Shown: one piece after another, positions 37,248 through 45,681 of the stretch
Layout of the letters: every line of letters begins with the position of its first letter
How positions within the stretch are numbered: the stretch's first letter is position 1
Source of the DNA: Alloscardovia criceti DSM 17774
GTDB taxonomy: Bacteria > Actinomycetota > Actinomycetes > Actinomycetales > Bifidobacteriaceae
Reading direction: 5' to 3'
DNA length: 64,000 nt
Assembly: GCF_000376885.1 (NCBI RefSeq)
Contig: NZ_AQXR01000010.1
Span: forward strand, 372,001 to 436,000
Made by a program: the position numbers and the translations under genes
Notes under the pieces: generated by a model
Databases searched by the model: none
Seen by the model: the letters and a program-made list of their open reading frames with translations, nothing else
Told to the model about the DNA's origin: nothing

Positions 37248-38453
37248 ATGTATCCTATCAATCGCGCAGCTTTAAAAAGTCAAGCCAAAGCTTCCCTGGC
37301 TGGAAAATGGGGCAAAGCAGTACTTGCAATCATTATCTATGAATTTATTGTGGGTATTCTTACCATTCCATCCACGATTTCCGCCCTCACAGGCATGCTC
37401 ATGTATTCAAATTACGATAACTATTCCTCGTATTACAACACCTATGAGAGCAGTTTTGGATGGCTTTTCAGCATTGTTGCTGGCATTTTAAGCGTTATGC
37501 TGACCATCTTCTTCCTGCACATTGTGGATGGTACCGATGGTGATTTGGGTCAGGAGATTTCCAGCCCATTTGCACATGGTAAAGCTGGCGGCACACTGAT
37601 CAACTGGTTCCTCACAGCCGTTTTTACCACATTGTGGAGCTTCCTCTTCGTTATTCCAGGCATCATCGCTTCTTACGCATACTCCATGAGCTACTACATT
37701 ACGGAAGATTGGGGCAACCAAGGATACAAGGTGAAGTCTACCGAGGCCATTAAGGCTTCTAAGGAAATGATGCGCGGACATAAGGGCGAGCTTTTCGTTC
37801 TGGATTTGTCCTTCATCGGTTGGTATCTGCTCGTTGGTATTACCTTCGGCTTAGCAGGTTTGTATGTGCTGCCTTATCATCAGGCCACACGTGCGGCATA
37901 CTACCGTGCATTGCTTGCTCAGCAGGCACAGATGAATGGAAACGGCGCTGCTCCACAAGGTTACGCTCCGCAGGGTTATGCGCCACAGGGTGGTTTTGCT
38001 CCACAAGGCTTTGCACCACAAGATCCACAGGCAAGCCCTTCAAATCCGTATGCACAGAACGCTCCTGCACAGGCAACTCAGGCTACCCAGAGCGCTTCAC
38101 AAAGCGGCGCAGCACAATATGGCACACCACAGTATGGCGCAAACGGGCAAAATCCACCAGCTCAGCAACCTTATGGTCAGCAGAGCTATAGTCAGCAGAG
38201 CTACGGTCAGCCAGATATTAATCAGCCTGCTTATGGCCAGCCAACGCAAACAGCACAGCCTACTCAGCCAACCCAGTATTCTCAGCCAGTCGAGCCATCC
38301 CAACCCGCACAGACGGCTCAGGCTGCACAGCAGAGCACAAATCCATATGCTCAGCCAGAAACGAATACACCTCAGCCCAACGGAAACACCGATTTCACGC
38401 GTCCGGAATCATCGGGAAGTACGGACACTGGCAATAGCACCAGCCAGTTCTAA
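37248..38453 (+). CDS. DUF975 integral membrane protein with Gln/Pro-rich repeat tail
   Basis: The function of this 401-residue protein is unknown. Residues 1-225 are the DUF975 domain: MYPINRAALKSQAKASLAGK start, five to six membrane helices, and the conserved IPGIIASYAYSM, EAIKASKEMMRGHKGELF and LPYHQATRAAYY. The tail (about 230-401) is low-complexity, built of APQGY-type units and Gln/Ser/Tyr/Pro-rich sequence, and probably disordered. The ATG at 37248 follows GAGAAGG at about eight bases. Other membrane proteins in this window carry similar Gln/Tyr/Pro-rich segments. Confidence 0.82.
   Translation: MYPINRAALKSQAKASLAGKWGKAVLAIIIYEFIVGILTIPSTISALTGMLMYSNYDNYSSYYNTYESSFGWLFSIVAGILSVMLTIFFLHIVDGTDGDLGQEISSPFAHGKAGGTLINWFLTAVFTTLWSFLFVIPGIIASYAYSMSYYITEDWGNQGYKVKSTEAIKASKEMMRGHKGELFVLDLSFIGWYLLVGITFGLAGLYVLPYHQATRAAYYRALLAQQAQMNGNGAAPQGYAPQGYAPQGGFAPQGFAPQDPQASPSNPYAQNAPAQATQATQSASQSGAAQYGTPQYGANGQNPPAQQPYGQQSYSQQSYGQPDINQPAYGQPTQTAQPTQPTQYSQPVEPSQPAQTAQAAQQSTNPYAQPETNTPQPNGNTDFTRPESSGSTDTGNSTSQF
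37957..38027 (+). repeat. In-frame short repeats encoding APQGY/F units
   Basis: Near-identical 15-18 base units around GCTCCACAAGGTTAC encode successive APQGYAPQGYAPQGGFAPQG residues within the DUF975 gene. Such repeats can change number by slippage or recombination. Confidence 0.7.
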
Positions 38454-38489
38454 ACGCGCTCCATTCTGAGACAGAAAAACATTCAATTC

Positions 38490-38521
38490 CAAGAGGTTCC
38501 AGAGAAATCTGGAGCCTCTTG
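38490..38521 (+). terminator. Rho-independent terminator after the DUF975 gene
   Basis: A 14-base stem (CAAGAGGTTCCAGA / TCTGGAGCCTCTTG, one mismatch) with a GAAA tetraloop is followed by CTTTTCC. Confidence 0.8.
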
Positions 38522-38584
38522 CTTTTCCTATTGTGGATAACTCACCTGCGCTCTTCCGAGAGCTGAGTTGTCGGAGTGAAAAAA

Positions 38585-38590
38585 TACAGT
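38585..38590 (+). promoter_or_regulatory. -10 element of radA, leaderless type
   Basis: TACAGT ends six bases before the ATG at 38597, with no ribosome-binding site between. An ATG-free upstream in-frame GTG at 38576 lies inside the promoter region. Confidence 0.5.
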
Positions 38591-38596
38591 TGCCAT

Positions 38597-40018
38597 ATGG
38601 CTAAGAATGCAACGCAATTTGTGTGTACCGAATGCGGGTGGAATGGTACAAAATGGTTCGGCCGCTGCCCAAATTGCGGTGAATGGAGCACCATTCAAGA
38701 ATTCCACGAAGCCCGCCCGCAGCGCAGTTCAAGCAAATCAAACGGTGGCATTTCCGCGGCTCCTTTGCACATGGATGTCAGTCATCTTGTTCGGCCAACC
38801 TCTGACGCATCCGTGAAACAACACGCGCGCATACACACTGGCTTTGAAGAGTATGACCGTGTACTCGGCGGAGGCATCGTCCCCGGAGCCGTTATTCTTA
38901 TGGCGGGCGAACCGGGCATCGGCAAATCCACCCTCCTGTTGGAAACAGCTGGACACATTGCTGCACAGCAAGTCACCCTCGACCCTCACGCCAAAGTTTT
39001 GTACATTTCTGGTGAGGAATCTCTGGCTCAAATTCAAATGCGCGCCGCACGTATTGGCGCTTCGCATGAAAACTTGCTGATGGCCTCCACCACCGATCTC
39101 GATACGGTGTTGTCTCTTATCGAGCAAGAAAAACCCGTTCTGGCCGTTGTGGATTCCGCCCAAACTATTCAGTCGGCACACGTCGATGGCATCCCAGGCG
39201 GTTCCACGCAAGTGCGTGAAGTGGCTACCGCGTTGATAAATATGGCGAAGACGCATGATATTCCTATACTGCTGGTCGGGCATGTCACGAAAGATGGGTC
39301 CATCGCAGGACCGCGTACGCTGGAGCATCTCGTAGATGTGGTATGCCAGTTTGAAGGCGATACTCAAACTGCTCTGCGTCTACTGCGTTCTGTCAAAAAT
39401 CGATTTGGACCTACGGATGAAATCGGATGCTTTGATATGAGTGGCGATGGCATCGAAGAAGTCACCGATCCGAGCGGCTTATTTATGAGCGATTCCGATG
39501 AAAATCCTGCCGGCACCTGCGTCAGCTTTACCATCGATGGACACCGCAGTTTGCCCATAGAAATTCAGGCCTTGGTGACAAACTCTGTCCTGCCGACCCC
39601 GCGTCGCGCGACCAACGGCGTGGATACCAATCGCCTTGCCATGCTGGTAGCTGTGCTGTACCGGCATACGCATATCAATCTACTGGCGCAAGACTTGTAT
39701 GTATCCACCATCGCGGGCGGAGCCGCAAAAGAGCCAGCCTGCGACCTCGCGCTTGCGGCCGCTTTGGCGAGCGCGGCTTCAAACCAGCCTATTAACCGCA
39801 CAACGGCGGCTATCGGCGAGGTATCCTTAACGGGTCAAGTCCGACCCGTTCCTCGGTTAAACCATCGCATTCGTGAGGCTGCTCGTCTAGGATTTACGAA
39901 GATTTTAGTACCGAAAATGCGCAATGGTGTGCAGTATGACAAGCCGCAAGGCGTCCAGCTCGTGGAGGTGTCCTCTTTAGGCGCAGTCATCCAAGAATTA
40001 GGCTTATCAAAGCACTAG
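38597..40018 (+). CDS. radA: DNA repair protein RadA
   Basis: This RecA-like ATPase helps process recombination intermediates. The 473 residues have the usual order: an N-terminal zinc finger (CTECGWNGTKWFGRCPNC), the ATPase core with Walker A GEPGIGKST, the RadA-specific KNRFGPTDEIG, and a C-terminal Lon-like domain. The family start MAKNATQFVCTECGW fixes the ATG at 38597. mutY follows on the opposite strand nearby, so two DNA-repair genes share this stretch, but they are transcribed convergently. Confidence 0.95.
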   Translation: MAKNATQFVCTECGWNGTKWFGRCPNCGEWSTIQEFHEARPQRSSSKSNGGISAAPLHMDVSHLVRPTSDASVKQHARIHTGFEEYDRVLGGGIVPGAVILMAGEPGIGKSTLLLETAGHIAAQQVTLDPHAKVLYISGEESLAQIQMRAARIGASHENLLMASTTDLDTVLSLIEQEKPVLAVVDSAQTIQSAHVDGIPGGSTQVREVATALINMAKTHDIPILLVGHVTKDGSIAGPRTLEHLVDVVCQFEGDTQTALRLLRSVKNRFGPTDEIGCFDMSGDGIEEVTDPSGLFMSDSDENPAGTCVSFTIDGHRSLPIEIQALVTNSVLPTPRRATNGVDTNRLAMLVAVLYRHTHINLLAQDLYVSTIAGGAAKEPACDLALAAALASAASNQPINRTTAAIGEVSLTGQVRPVPRLNHRIREAARLGFTKILVPKMRNGVQYDKPQGVQLVEVSSLGAVIQELGLSKH

Positions 40019-40057
40019 CGGCAGCAGTCGCACAAGCCGTCGTGACAATTGTGCAAT

Positions 40058-40762
40058 TTACAGGATGCTGAATTTCACCGCATCCGATTTCATCGTGTCA
40101 TCGGCGCTGTTTATCAGTTCTGCAGTGTAGTCTCCGGCAGCTGCCACCGGAGCGGCTTCGCCCTCATTCATGCAGCCGTGGCCATTGGCGTTAACTTGCG
40201 CACGTGAGGAGATGGAATCGTCCACGGCTGTATTGGACACCGTACCATTCCATGTGGTGACCTTTTGGTAATTATCCGTTTGGCTCAGCAGGATATCTGC
40301 AGAATCTACCGAGCACGCGTCACTGCGCCAAATTTGCACGCCTTGATCATTGGAAATGACGATGACCATAGCATCATCGCTGGTATCGAGCAGGCAGTCC
40401 GTATCACCCTTATGCGTGAAATCCTTCGTAAAGGTCATGGTATTTCCAGAATACAGCGAGCTCTGATCTTCGATGAGCTTCATATCTACATCACTAGCGC
40501 TGCAATCTGGGATGCCCGAATCTTGCGCCTTTTCACTGCGGAAGTTTCCGCTCGATTCGGAAGAATTCTGCGCATCCTCTGCAGAAGTATCTTGAGAGGA
40601 TGCGGATGTGCTGCTTGATGGGTCGGCATGTGAGGAGGCGGCAAAATAGCGCACGCCCCACACTGCAAGAACGACGATGCCCACCAGCGCCAGCAGAGCT
40701 ACGATGCGCCGGATAAGGAATTTACGTGCCAATTTCTTCGATCGTTTTCTTTGTGCAGCCAT
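40058..40762 (-). CDS. Membrane-anchored extracytoplasmic protein, unknown function
   Basis: This 234-residue protein has a basic N-terminus, one membrane helix (about 18-42), a Ser/Asp/Gln-rich linker (about 48-80) and an outer domain with four cysteines (in IPDCSASD, DTDCLLD, SDACSVD and GHGCMNEG) that could form two disulfides. The topology is that of an anchored, immunoglobulin-like module, but I recognise no family. The ATG at 40762 lies six bases after TAAACT and has no ribosome-binding site. It sits between radA and mutY. Confidence 0.7.
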   Translation of the reverse strand: MAAQRKRSKKLARKFLIRRIVALLALVGIVVLAVWGVRYFAASSHADPSSSTSASSQDTSAEDAQNSSESSGNFRSEKAQDSGIPDCSASDVDMKLIEDQSSLYSGNTMTFTKDFTHKGDTDCLLDTSDDAMVIVISNDQGVQIWRSDACSVDSADILLSQTDNYQKVTTWNGTVSNTAVDDSISSRAQVNANGHGCMNEGEAAPVAAAGDYTAELINSADDTMKSDAVKFSIL

Positions 40763-40768
40763 GTTTTT

Positions 40769-40774
40769 AGTTTA
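40769..40774 (-). promoter_or_regulatory. -10 element of the 40058-40762 gene, leaderless type
   Basis: TAAACT on the minus strand ends six bases before the ATG at 40762. Confidence 0.45.
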
Positions 40775-40813
40775 CTCGATAACCTTTATAACGATTATTG
40801 AAAATATTTCTGT

Positions 40814-41716
40814 TTATGGCAGGGCGAGGCTGTGATCTTCTGCGATGATAATCAGTCCATCCTCATCCAAACTGGCAATGCATTCGTCTAATTGAGCACG
40901 GTTTTCCCACACGGATTGAATCGCACTATACGGAAGCTTATGATTTTCGGCGTGACGCAAGGCCTTTAAAATTAAGCCGCGCACTTGGCGATTGGTGCCT
41001 TGGAAACTTTGTTTTGGCCGCGTGCGTTTTTCACCTAGGCCGGGGAAGCCGGCGGCAACAAAGGCGCAATTACTTTCGAGCGGGCACTGAGCGCACTGCG
41101 GGTTCTTAGCTGTGCAGACGGTGGCACCCAGCTCCATAGTGGCTTGATTCCACGTTACTGATTGCTGCACATCCTGCGGCAGTGTGGCTTGAGCGATGCG
41201 CTTTTCCTGTGCAGTGGTGGCTCCACCGCGAGATTCCTCCCCCGCCAAGGATCGCGAAAGCACGCGACGGATATTGGTGTCGATAACGGCTACTCGACGA
41301 TGATAATGAAAAGCAAGCACCGCACTGGCCGTGTAATCGCCAATTCCTGGCAGAGCCACGAGATCGTCATACGTATCAGGCACCTTGCCCTCGTATTGGT
41401 CCACAATAGCTTGTGCACATTCACGCAATCTCAAAGCACGACGCGGATAACCCAAGGTCCCCCATGCTGTAATCACCTCTGCGGGCGTAGATTGAGCCAA
41501 ATGAGCGGGCGTAGGCCACACATTCATCCAGTTCAGCCAATACGGAAGCACACGTGTCATCGGTGTTTGCTGACTCATCACCTCAGACAGCAGCACACCC
41601 CAAGCGGTGGTTTTCCCAAAGCGCCAAGGAAAATCTCGAGCCGACTGATGCCACCATCGCTCCAGTTCTGGATAGAGTTTCTGAGCCGCTTGTGCAAAAT
41701 TCTTCTGGTCTGTCAT
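40814..41716 (-). CDS. mutY: A/G-specific adenine glycosylase
   Basis: This enzyme removes adenine mispaired with 8-oxoguanine. The 300 residues include the catalytic Glu in LLSEVMSQQTP, the helix-hairpin-helix LPGIGDYTASAV, the catalytic Asp in VIDTNIRRVL and the iron-sulfur cluster cysteines in CTAKNPQCAQCPLESNC. The protein is shorter than E. coli MutY and lacks most of the C-terminal 8-oxoG recognition domain, as in other actinobacteria. The ATG at 41716 lies seven bases after GACAAT. A longer frame runs back through the divergent trmL gene and is rejected. Confidence 0.92.
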   Translation of the reverse strand: MTDQKNFAQAAQKLYPELERWWHQSARDFPWRFGKTTAWGVLLSEVMSQQTPMTRVLPYWLNWMNVWPTPAHLAQSTPAEVITAWGTLGYPRRALRLRECAQAIVDQYEGKVPDTYDDLVALPGIGDYTASAVLAFHYHRRVAVIDTNIRRVLSRSLAGEESRGGATTAQEKRIAQATLPQDVQQSVTWNQATMELGATVCTAKNPQCAQCPLESNCAFVAAGFPGLGEKRTRPKQSFQGTNRQVRGLILKALRHAENHKLPYSAIQSVWENRAQLDECIASLDEDGLIIIAEDHSLALP

Positions 41717-41719
41717 CGT

Positions 41720-41729
41720 TACTATTGTC
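41720..41729. promoter_or_regulatory. Overlapping divergent -10 elements of mutY and trmL
   Basis: The ten bases TACTATTGTC hold a plus-strand -10 (TACTAT, 41720-41725) and a minus-strand -10 (GACAAT, 41724-41729) that share two bases. The mutY ATG starts seven bases from its element and the trmL ATG ten bases from its own. The two polymerases could not bind at once. Confidence 0.5.
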
Positions 41730-41735
41730 GTGCAT

Positions 41736-42458
41736 ATGACGAACGAGCAAAACACAAGTGCGCACGATTCTACAAACGCCGCACAAAATCCAGCCACGGC
41801 TACACGTAAAATTCCGCAGGCGGCCGTGCAAGAGCAGACGGCCATGTTTGAGTATGGGTACCGCAAAAAGACCTATGCGCCCGATGAGCTCATTACCGAT
41901 GCTCATGGCAATCCTATTACCGTTTCTGACACCATGCTGACCGCCATTGAGGCGAGCAAACGCGTCACGCAAACGCCACACCTGTGCTTCTATGAGCCAC
42001 GCATTCCCGGAAATACGGGTTCTGCCATCCGCCTGTGTGCGGTAACGGGTTCGATTTTGCACCTCATCGAGCCGCTGGGCTTTGATTTGAAGGACACGAA
42101 GCTACGCCGTGCGGGCTTGGATTATCACGATATGGCTCATGTGGTGATTCATCCGAGCTTCGAAGCCATGGTGGAAGCCATGCCAGACTCGCGCATTATC
42201 GCATTTACCGCATACGCGGAGAAGACCTATACGGAGATTGAGTATAGGCCTACGGATATTTTGCTCTTTGGCCCAGAGCCCGGCGATATCCCAGATCCGA
42301 TGGATGTTTTCTTTGGCCCTCATGTGGCAGAGCAGGTGAAGCTGCCGATGCGTCCGAGCTTGCGTTCCCTGAATCTGACGAATACGGCGTCTATCGCCTT
42401 GTATGAAGCTTGGCGCCAGCTCGGTTTTTCAGGCGCGGGCGAAACGGAAGAATTGTAA
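41736..42458 (+). CDS. tRNA (cytidine/uridine-34 2'-O)-methyltransferase, TrmL type
   Basis: This SpoU-family enzyme methylates the wobble nucleotide of leucine tRNAs using SAM. The catalytic domain (about 80-235) has the family motifs LCFYEPRIPGNTGSAIRLC, LLFGPEPGDIP and the knot sequence LPMRPSLRSLNLTNTASI. About 75 residues precede it, which is unusual for TrmL (usually about 155 residues in total); this part is Ala/Thr/Gln-rich and probably disordered at first. The start is the ATG at 41736 or a GTG two codons earlier. It is divergent from mutY with only 19 bases between. Confidence 0.88.
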   Translation: MTNEQNTSAHDSTNAAQNPATATRKIPQAAVQEQTAMFEYGYRKKTYAPDELITDAHGNPITVSDTMLTAIEASKRVTQTPHLCFYEPRIPGNTGSAIRLCAVTGSILHLIEPLGFDLKDTKLRRAGLDYHDMAHVVIHPSFEAMVEAMPDSRIIAFTAYAEKTYTEIEYRPTDILLFGPEPGDIPDPMDVFFGPHVAEQVKLPMRPSLRSLNLTNTASIALYEAWRQLGFSGAGETEEL

Positions 42459-42484
42459 TACGCGAAAGTCACCGACCATCGCAA

Positions 42485-42515
42485 CTGAGCATGTGCGTTA
42501 CTGGGCCATGCTCAG
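42485..42515 (+). terminator. Rho-independent terminator after trmL
   Basis: A perfect nine-base stem (CTGAGCATG / CATGCTCAG) is followed by CTTTTTAA. Confidence 0.8.
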
Positions 42516-42637
42516 CTTTTTAACCTCTCGACTCCTGCTTCTGAGCCGCGCATCCAGTATGTTCCTTAAAATCGTTATACTTTAGGTACATGCGGATTTC
42601 CGTATAATTCTAGCCTTCCAACTTTCAAGGATTCGTC

Positions 42638-42910
42638 ATGAATAAAGCCATTATCACCGTTGTCGGTCAGGATACCGTTGGCATTATTGCTCGCGTGTGT
42701 ACATATTTATCTGAGTCTCACGTGAATGTTCTCGATATTTCGCAAACCATTATCGATGGTTTCTTCAACATGATGATGATTGTGGACTACTCGCAATCGA
42801 CTGTGGAATTTGATGAGCTTACCCAGCAGCTGGAGAAAATTGGCGAAAATATTGGCGTAAATGTGCGTTGCCAGCGCGAGGAAATTTTCACTAAAATGCA
42901 CCGCATCTAA
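42638..42910 (+). CDS. ACT domain protein (UPF0237)
   Basis: This 90-residue single ACT domain probably binds an amino acid or similar ligand. It reads MNKAIITVVGQDTVGIIARV, then VNVLDISQTIIDGFFNMMMI, as in the UPF0237 family. The ATG at 42638 has AAGGA at about seven bases. The UPF0210 gene begins 51 bases downstream; the pair is widely conserved and is likely to be an operon in which this domain regulates or supports UPF0210. Confidence 0.92.
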   Translation: MNKAIITVVGQDTVGIIARVCTYLSESHVNVLDISQTIIDGFFNMMMIVDYSQSTVEFDELTQQLEKIGENIGVNVRCQREEIFTKMHRI

Positions 42911-42961
42911 ACCGAAAAGAATTATTCATCCGTATTTCGGCGAGGACTAAGGAGTTTCTTC

Positions 42962-44326
42962 ATGCTGAATATTATGGAAGTCCATGAGACGAACCAAATG
43001 ATCGAGCAGGAAAAGCTCGATGTGCGCACAATTACTATGGGTATTTCGCTGCTCGACTGTGTCAGCGATGACGTAGATGTGTTGTGTGAAAAGATTTATA
43101 ACAAAATTACGACTTATGCCAAGGACCTCATTCAGGTGGGGCAGGATATCGAGCGCGATTACGGCATTCCTATTGTAAACAAGCGCATTTCCGTCACGCC
43201 TATTTCCTTGGTGGGCGCCAGCGCCTGCACAACCACCGAAGATTATGTGAAGGTCTGCCAGACATTGGATCGTGCAGCAAAAACCGTGGGCGTAAACTTC
43301 CTCGGTGGTTTCTCTGCCTTGGTTTCTAAGGGTATGACGCCTTCTGAAGAGCTTCTCATCCGTTCTCTTCCTCAAGCTTTGTCTACTACCGATTTCGTCT
43401 GCGCTTCCGTGAATGTGGGCTCCACCCGTACCGGACTGGATATGGATGCGGTGGCCTTGATGGGTCAGGTGATTCGCGAGGTTTCTGAGGCTACTGCCGA
43501 TCAAGATTCCTTGGGCAATGCCAAGCTCGTGGTCTTCTGCAATGCGCCAGATGACAATCCATTTATGGCCGGTGCTTTCCACGGCGTCACGGAAGGCGAT
43601 GTGGTCATCAATGTGGGTGTTTCCGGACCGGGCGTGGTGTCGCGCGCACTGGATGAGGCCAAGGGTAAGGATTTTGAATTCTTGTGCGAAACCATTAAGC
43701 GCACGGCCTTTAAGATTACGCGCGTGGGTCAACTCGTGGCTCAGGAGGCTTCTGCGCGTTTGGGCGTGCCTTTCGGCATTATCGACCTGTCGCTGGCTCC
43801 AACGCCTGCTGTAGGCGACTCCGTGGGTGAGATCTTAGAAAAGATTGGTCTCTCTCAGGTCGGTGGTCCGGGAACGACTGCGGCTTTGGCTATGCTCAAC
43901 GATCAGGTGAAGAAGGGCGGCATTATGGCCTCCAGCTATGTGGGTGGCCTGTCTGGTGCGTTTATCCCAGTTTCCGAGGATAAGAACATGATTGATGCTG
44001 CTACGAATGGCAATCTGACCATCGAGAAGCTCGAGGCTATGACCTGCGTCTGCTCGGTGGGCTTGGATATGATTGCTATCCCAGGCGACACCACCGCTGC
44101 AACCATTTCGGGTATTATCGCGGATGAAGCAGCCATTGGCATGATTAATCAGAAAACTACAGCCGTACGCGTAATTCCTGTTATTGGCAAGAAGGTGGGC
44201 GATACCGCTGAATTCGGTGGACTTTTGGGTCGTGCACCAATTATGCCGGTGAATACCTCAGATTGTTCTGAATTCGTGTATCGTGGCGGACACATTCCAG
44301 CCCCTGTACACAGCTTTAAGAATTAA
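42962..44326 (+). CDS. UPF0210 (DUF711/PFL) family protein
   Basis: This 454-residue cytoplasmic protein belongs to a conserved family of unknown function distantly related in fold to glycyl-radical enzymes. Recognisable parts include the start [55 protein letters not shown] and [15 protein letters not shown] see no glycyl-radical motif. The ATG at 42962 has TAAGGAG upstream. Strong codon bias suggests high expression. It forms an operon with the ACT gene, so an amino-acid-related role is a reasonable inference. Confidence 0.92.
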   Translation: MLNIMEVHETNQMIEQEKLDVRTITMGISLLDCVSDDVDVLCEKIYNKITTYAKDLIQVGQDIERDYGIPIVNKRISVTPISLVGASACTTTEDYVKVCQTLDRAAKTVGVNFLGGFSALVSKGMTPSEELLIRSLPQALSTTDFVCASVNVGSTRTGLDMDAVALMGQVIREVSEATADQDSLGNAKLVVFCNAPDDNPFMAGAFHGVTEGDVVINVGVSGPGVVSRALDEAKGKDFEFLCETIKRTAFKITRVGQLVAQEASARLGVPFGIIDLSLAPTPAVGDSVGEILEKIGLSQVGGPGTTAALAMLNDQVKKGGIMASSYVGGLSGAFIPVSEDKNMIDAATNGNLTIEKLEAMTCVCSVGLDMIAIPGDTTAATISGIIADEAAIGMINQKTTAVRVIPVIGKKVGDTAEFGGLLGRAPIMPVNTSDCSEFVYRGGHIPAPVHSFKN

Positions 44327-44343
44327 TTCGACTCTTATAATTC

Positions 44344-44380
44344 TTGTGCTCCACGTGTGATTTTCACACGTGGAGCACAA
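44344..44380. terminator. Bidirectional terminator between UPF0210 and galK
   Basis: A perfect 17-bp stem (TTGTGCTCCACGTGTGA and its complement) has a three-base loop. It lies between converging genes and can serve both. Confidence 0.85.
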
Positions 44381-44408
44381 TTGTATGCTGCGGTATTTTG
44401 CGCGAAAC

Positions 44409-45671
44409 TTACCGCACCCGCTCTGCAGGATTGGACGCTACTACCGCGAGCGCGCGCGGAGCATTCCAGCCCTTTTCTTCAAAGGTGTCTGCGATCTTTT
44501 GAGCGATATGAATGGCTTCGCCCTTATCTACCAAGGCGATAATGGATCCGCCAAAGCCACCGCCCGTCATGCGTGCACCATAGGCACCATTGTCACGTGC
44601 CACGTCCACAGCCACATCCAGCTGAGGTACGGTGACTTCATAGTCATCTCGCAAGGAATTATGTGAGCCATTGAGTAATGCGCCCGATGTTTGGACATCG
44701 CCGTCTTTAAAGGCATCGACAAATTCAGTAACGCGGCCAATTTCGGTAATCACGTGGCGCACGCGCTTCTTTGCTTCTTCCGTATCCAAACGTTCCAACA
44801 CTGCATCCAAGGCAAGAGCACGTTCTTTTTCCGGCAAAGCATGGATACGGTCTGCCACCACGCGTAAGGATGCAACGCCCAGCTTTTCCGCGGATTCTTC
44901 GCATACCCGGCGACGCGACTCGTACTGTCCATCATTTAAGGAGTGCGGTGCTTGCGTATCCAGCACGAGCAATTCCAATCCCAGCTTATCCAAATCGAAA
45001 TCATGCTGGGATGCACTCTCCATGGCAGACAGAGCCGGATTAAAGTCAAGGAGCAGAGCCTTACCCGCCTGGCAACGCATGGAGGCAGATTGATCCAAAC
45101 CACCCGTTGCAGCGCCGGCCATATCATTCTCGGCTGCCATAGCCATCGAGATGAGGAATACACGGCCTTCATCACTATTGCCGTGGCCCAGTCCATACAC
45201 GTCATCCAAGGCCAAGGCCGTGGAGCAGGTCATAGCCGCCGATGAGCTCAATCCACCGCCTAGAGGCACACTGGAGGAAAAAGCTGCATCGAAGCCCTGG
45301 ACCTTATCGCCGTATCCTCCACGTTCGCGCAATGCCCACGCCACACCTGCTGGGTAAGCGGCCCAACCATCGACGCCGCCCGCTTCCAAGCCTGCGAGAT
45401 CCGTTTCTGTTACCTTACCCTCAGACAGGGTGGAGATGACGCGTACCTTTGTATCTTCACGCGGGGAGAGCGCAATAAATGTGCGATGAGGCAGTGCAAT
45501 AGGCAAGCACAAGCCCTCGTTGTAATCCGTATGCTCGCCAATGATATTGACACGGCCAGGCGCATCCCACACACCTTCTGGTGCATAACCAAAGCTCTGC
45601 TCAAAAAGCTCTGTTGCTGCGCGAGAGCCGTCTTCAACGTTGAGCACGTCAATAAATTCAATCTGTGCCAT
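44409..45671 (-). CDS. galK: Galactokinase
   Basis: This enzyme phosphorylates galactose to galactose-1-phosphate in the Leloir pathway. It has 420 residues. The GHMP motifs are clear: GRVNIIGEHTDYNEG, LGGGLSSSAAM (ATP loop) and GARMTGGGFGGSIIAL. The ATG at 45671 has AGGAG about eight bases upstream and starts ten bases after the galT stop, so the two genes are an operon. A shared bidirectional hairpin lies behind it. Confidence 0.95.
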   Translation of the reverse strand: MAQIEFIDVLNVEDGSRAATELFEQSFGYAPEGVWDAPGRVNIIGEHTDYNEGLCLPIALPHRTFIALSPREDTKVRVISTLSEGKVTETDLAGLEAGGVDGWAAYPAGVAWALRERGGYGDKVQGFDAAFSSSVPLGGGLSSSAAMTCSTALALDDVYGLGHGNSDEGRVFLISMAMAAENDMAGAATGGLDQSASMRCQAGKALLLDFNPALSAMESASQHDFDLDKLGLELLVLDTQAPHSLNDGQYESRRRVCEESAEKLGVASLRVVADRIHALPEKERALALDAVLERLDTEEAKKRVRHVITEIGRVTEFVDAFKDGDVQTSGALLNGSHNSLRDDYEVTVPQLDVAVDVARDNGAYGARMTGGGFGGSIIALVDKGEAIHIAQKIADTFEEKGWNAPRALAVVASNPAERVR

Positions 45672-45681
45672 AGTAGTACTC

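Noticed and set aside
42947-43732. 261-codon minus-strand open frame inside UPF0210
   Set aside because: It is antisense to a well-supported gene, with unusual His/Asn-rich composition and no ribosome-binding site.
44354-44370. CGTGTGATTTTCACACG as a possible Crp/GlxR site
   Set aside because: The half-sites TGTGA and TCACA are three bases apart, not six, and the sequence is the apex of a long terminator hairpin.
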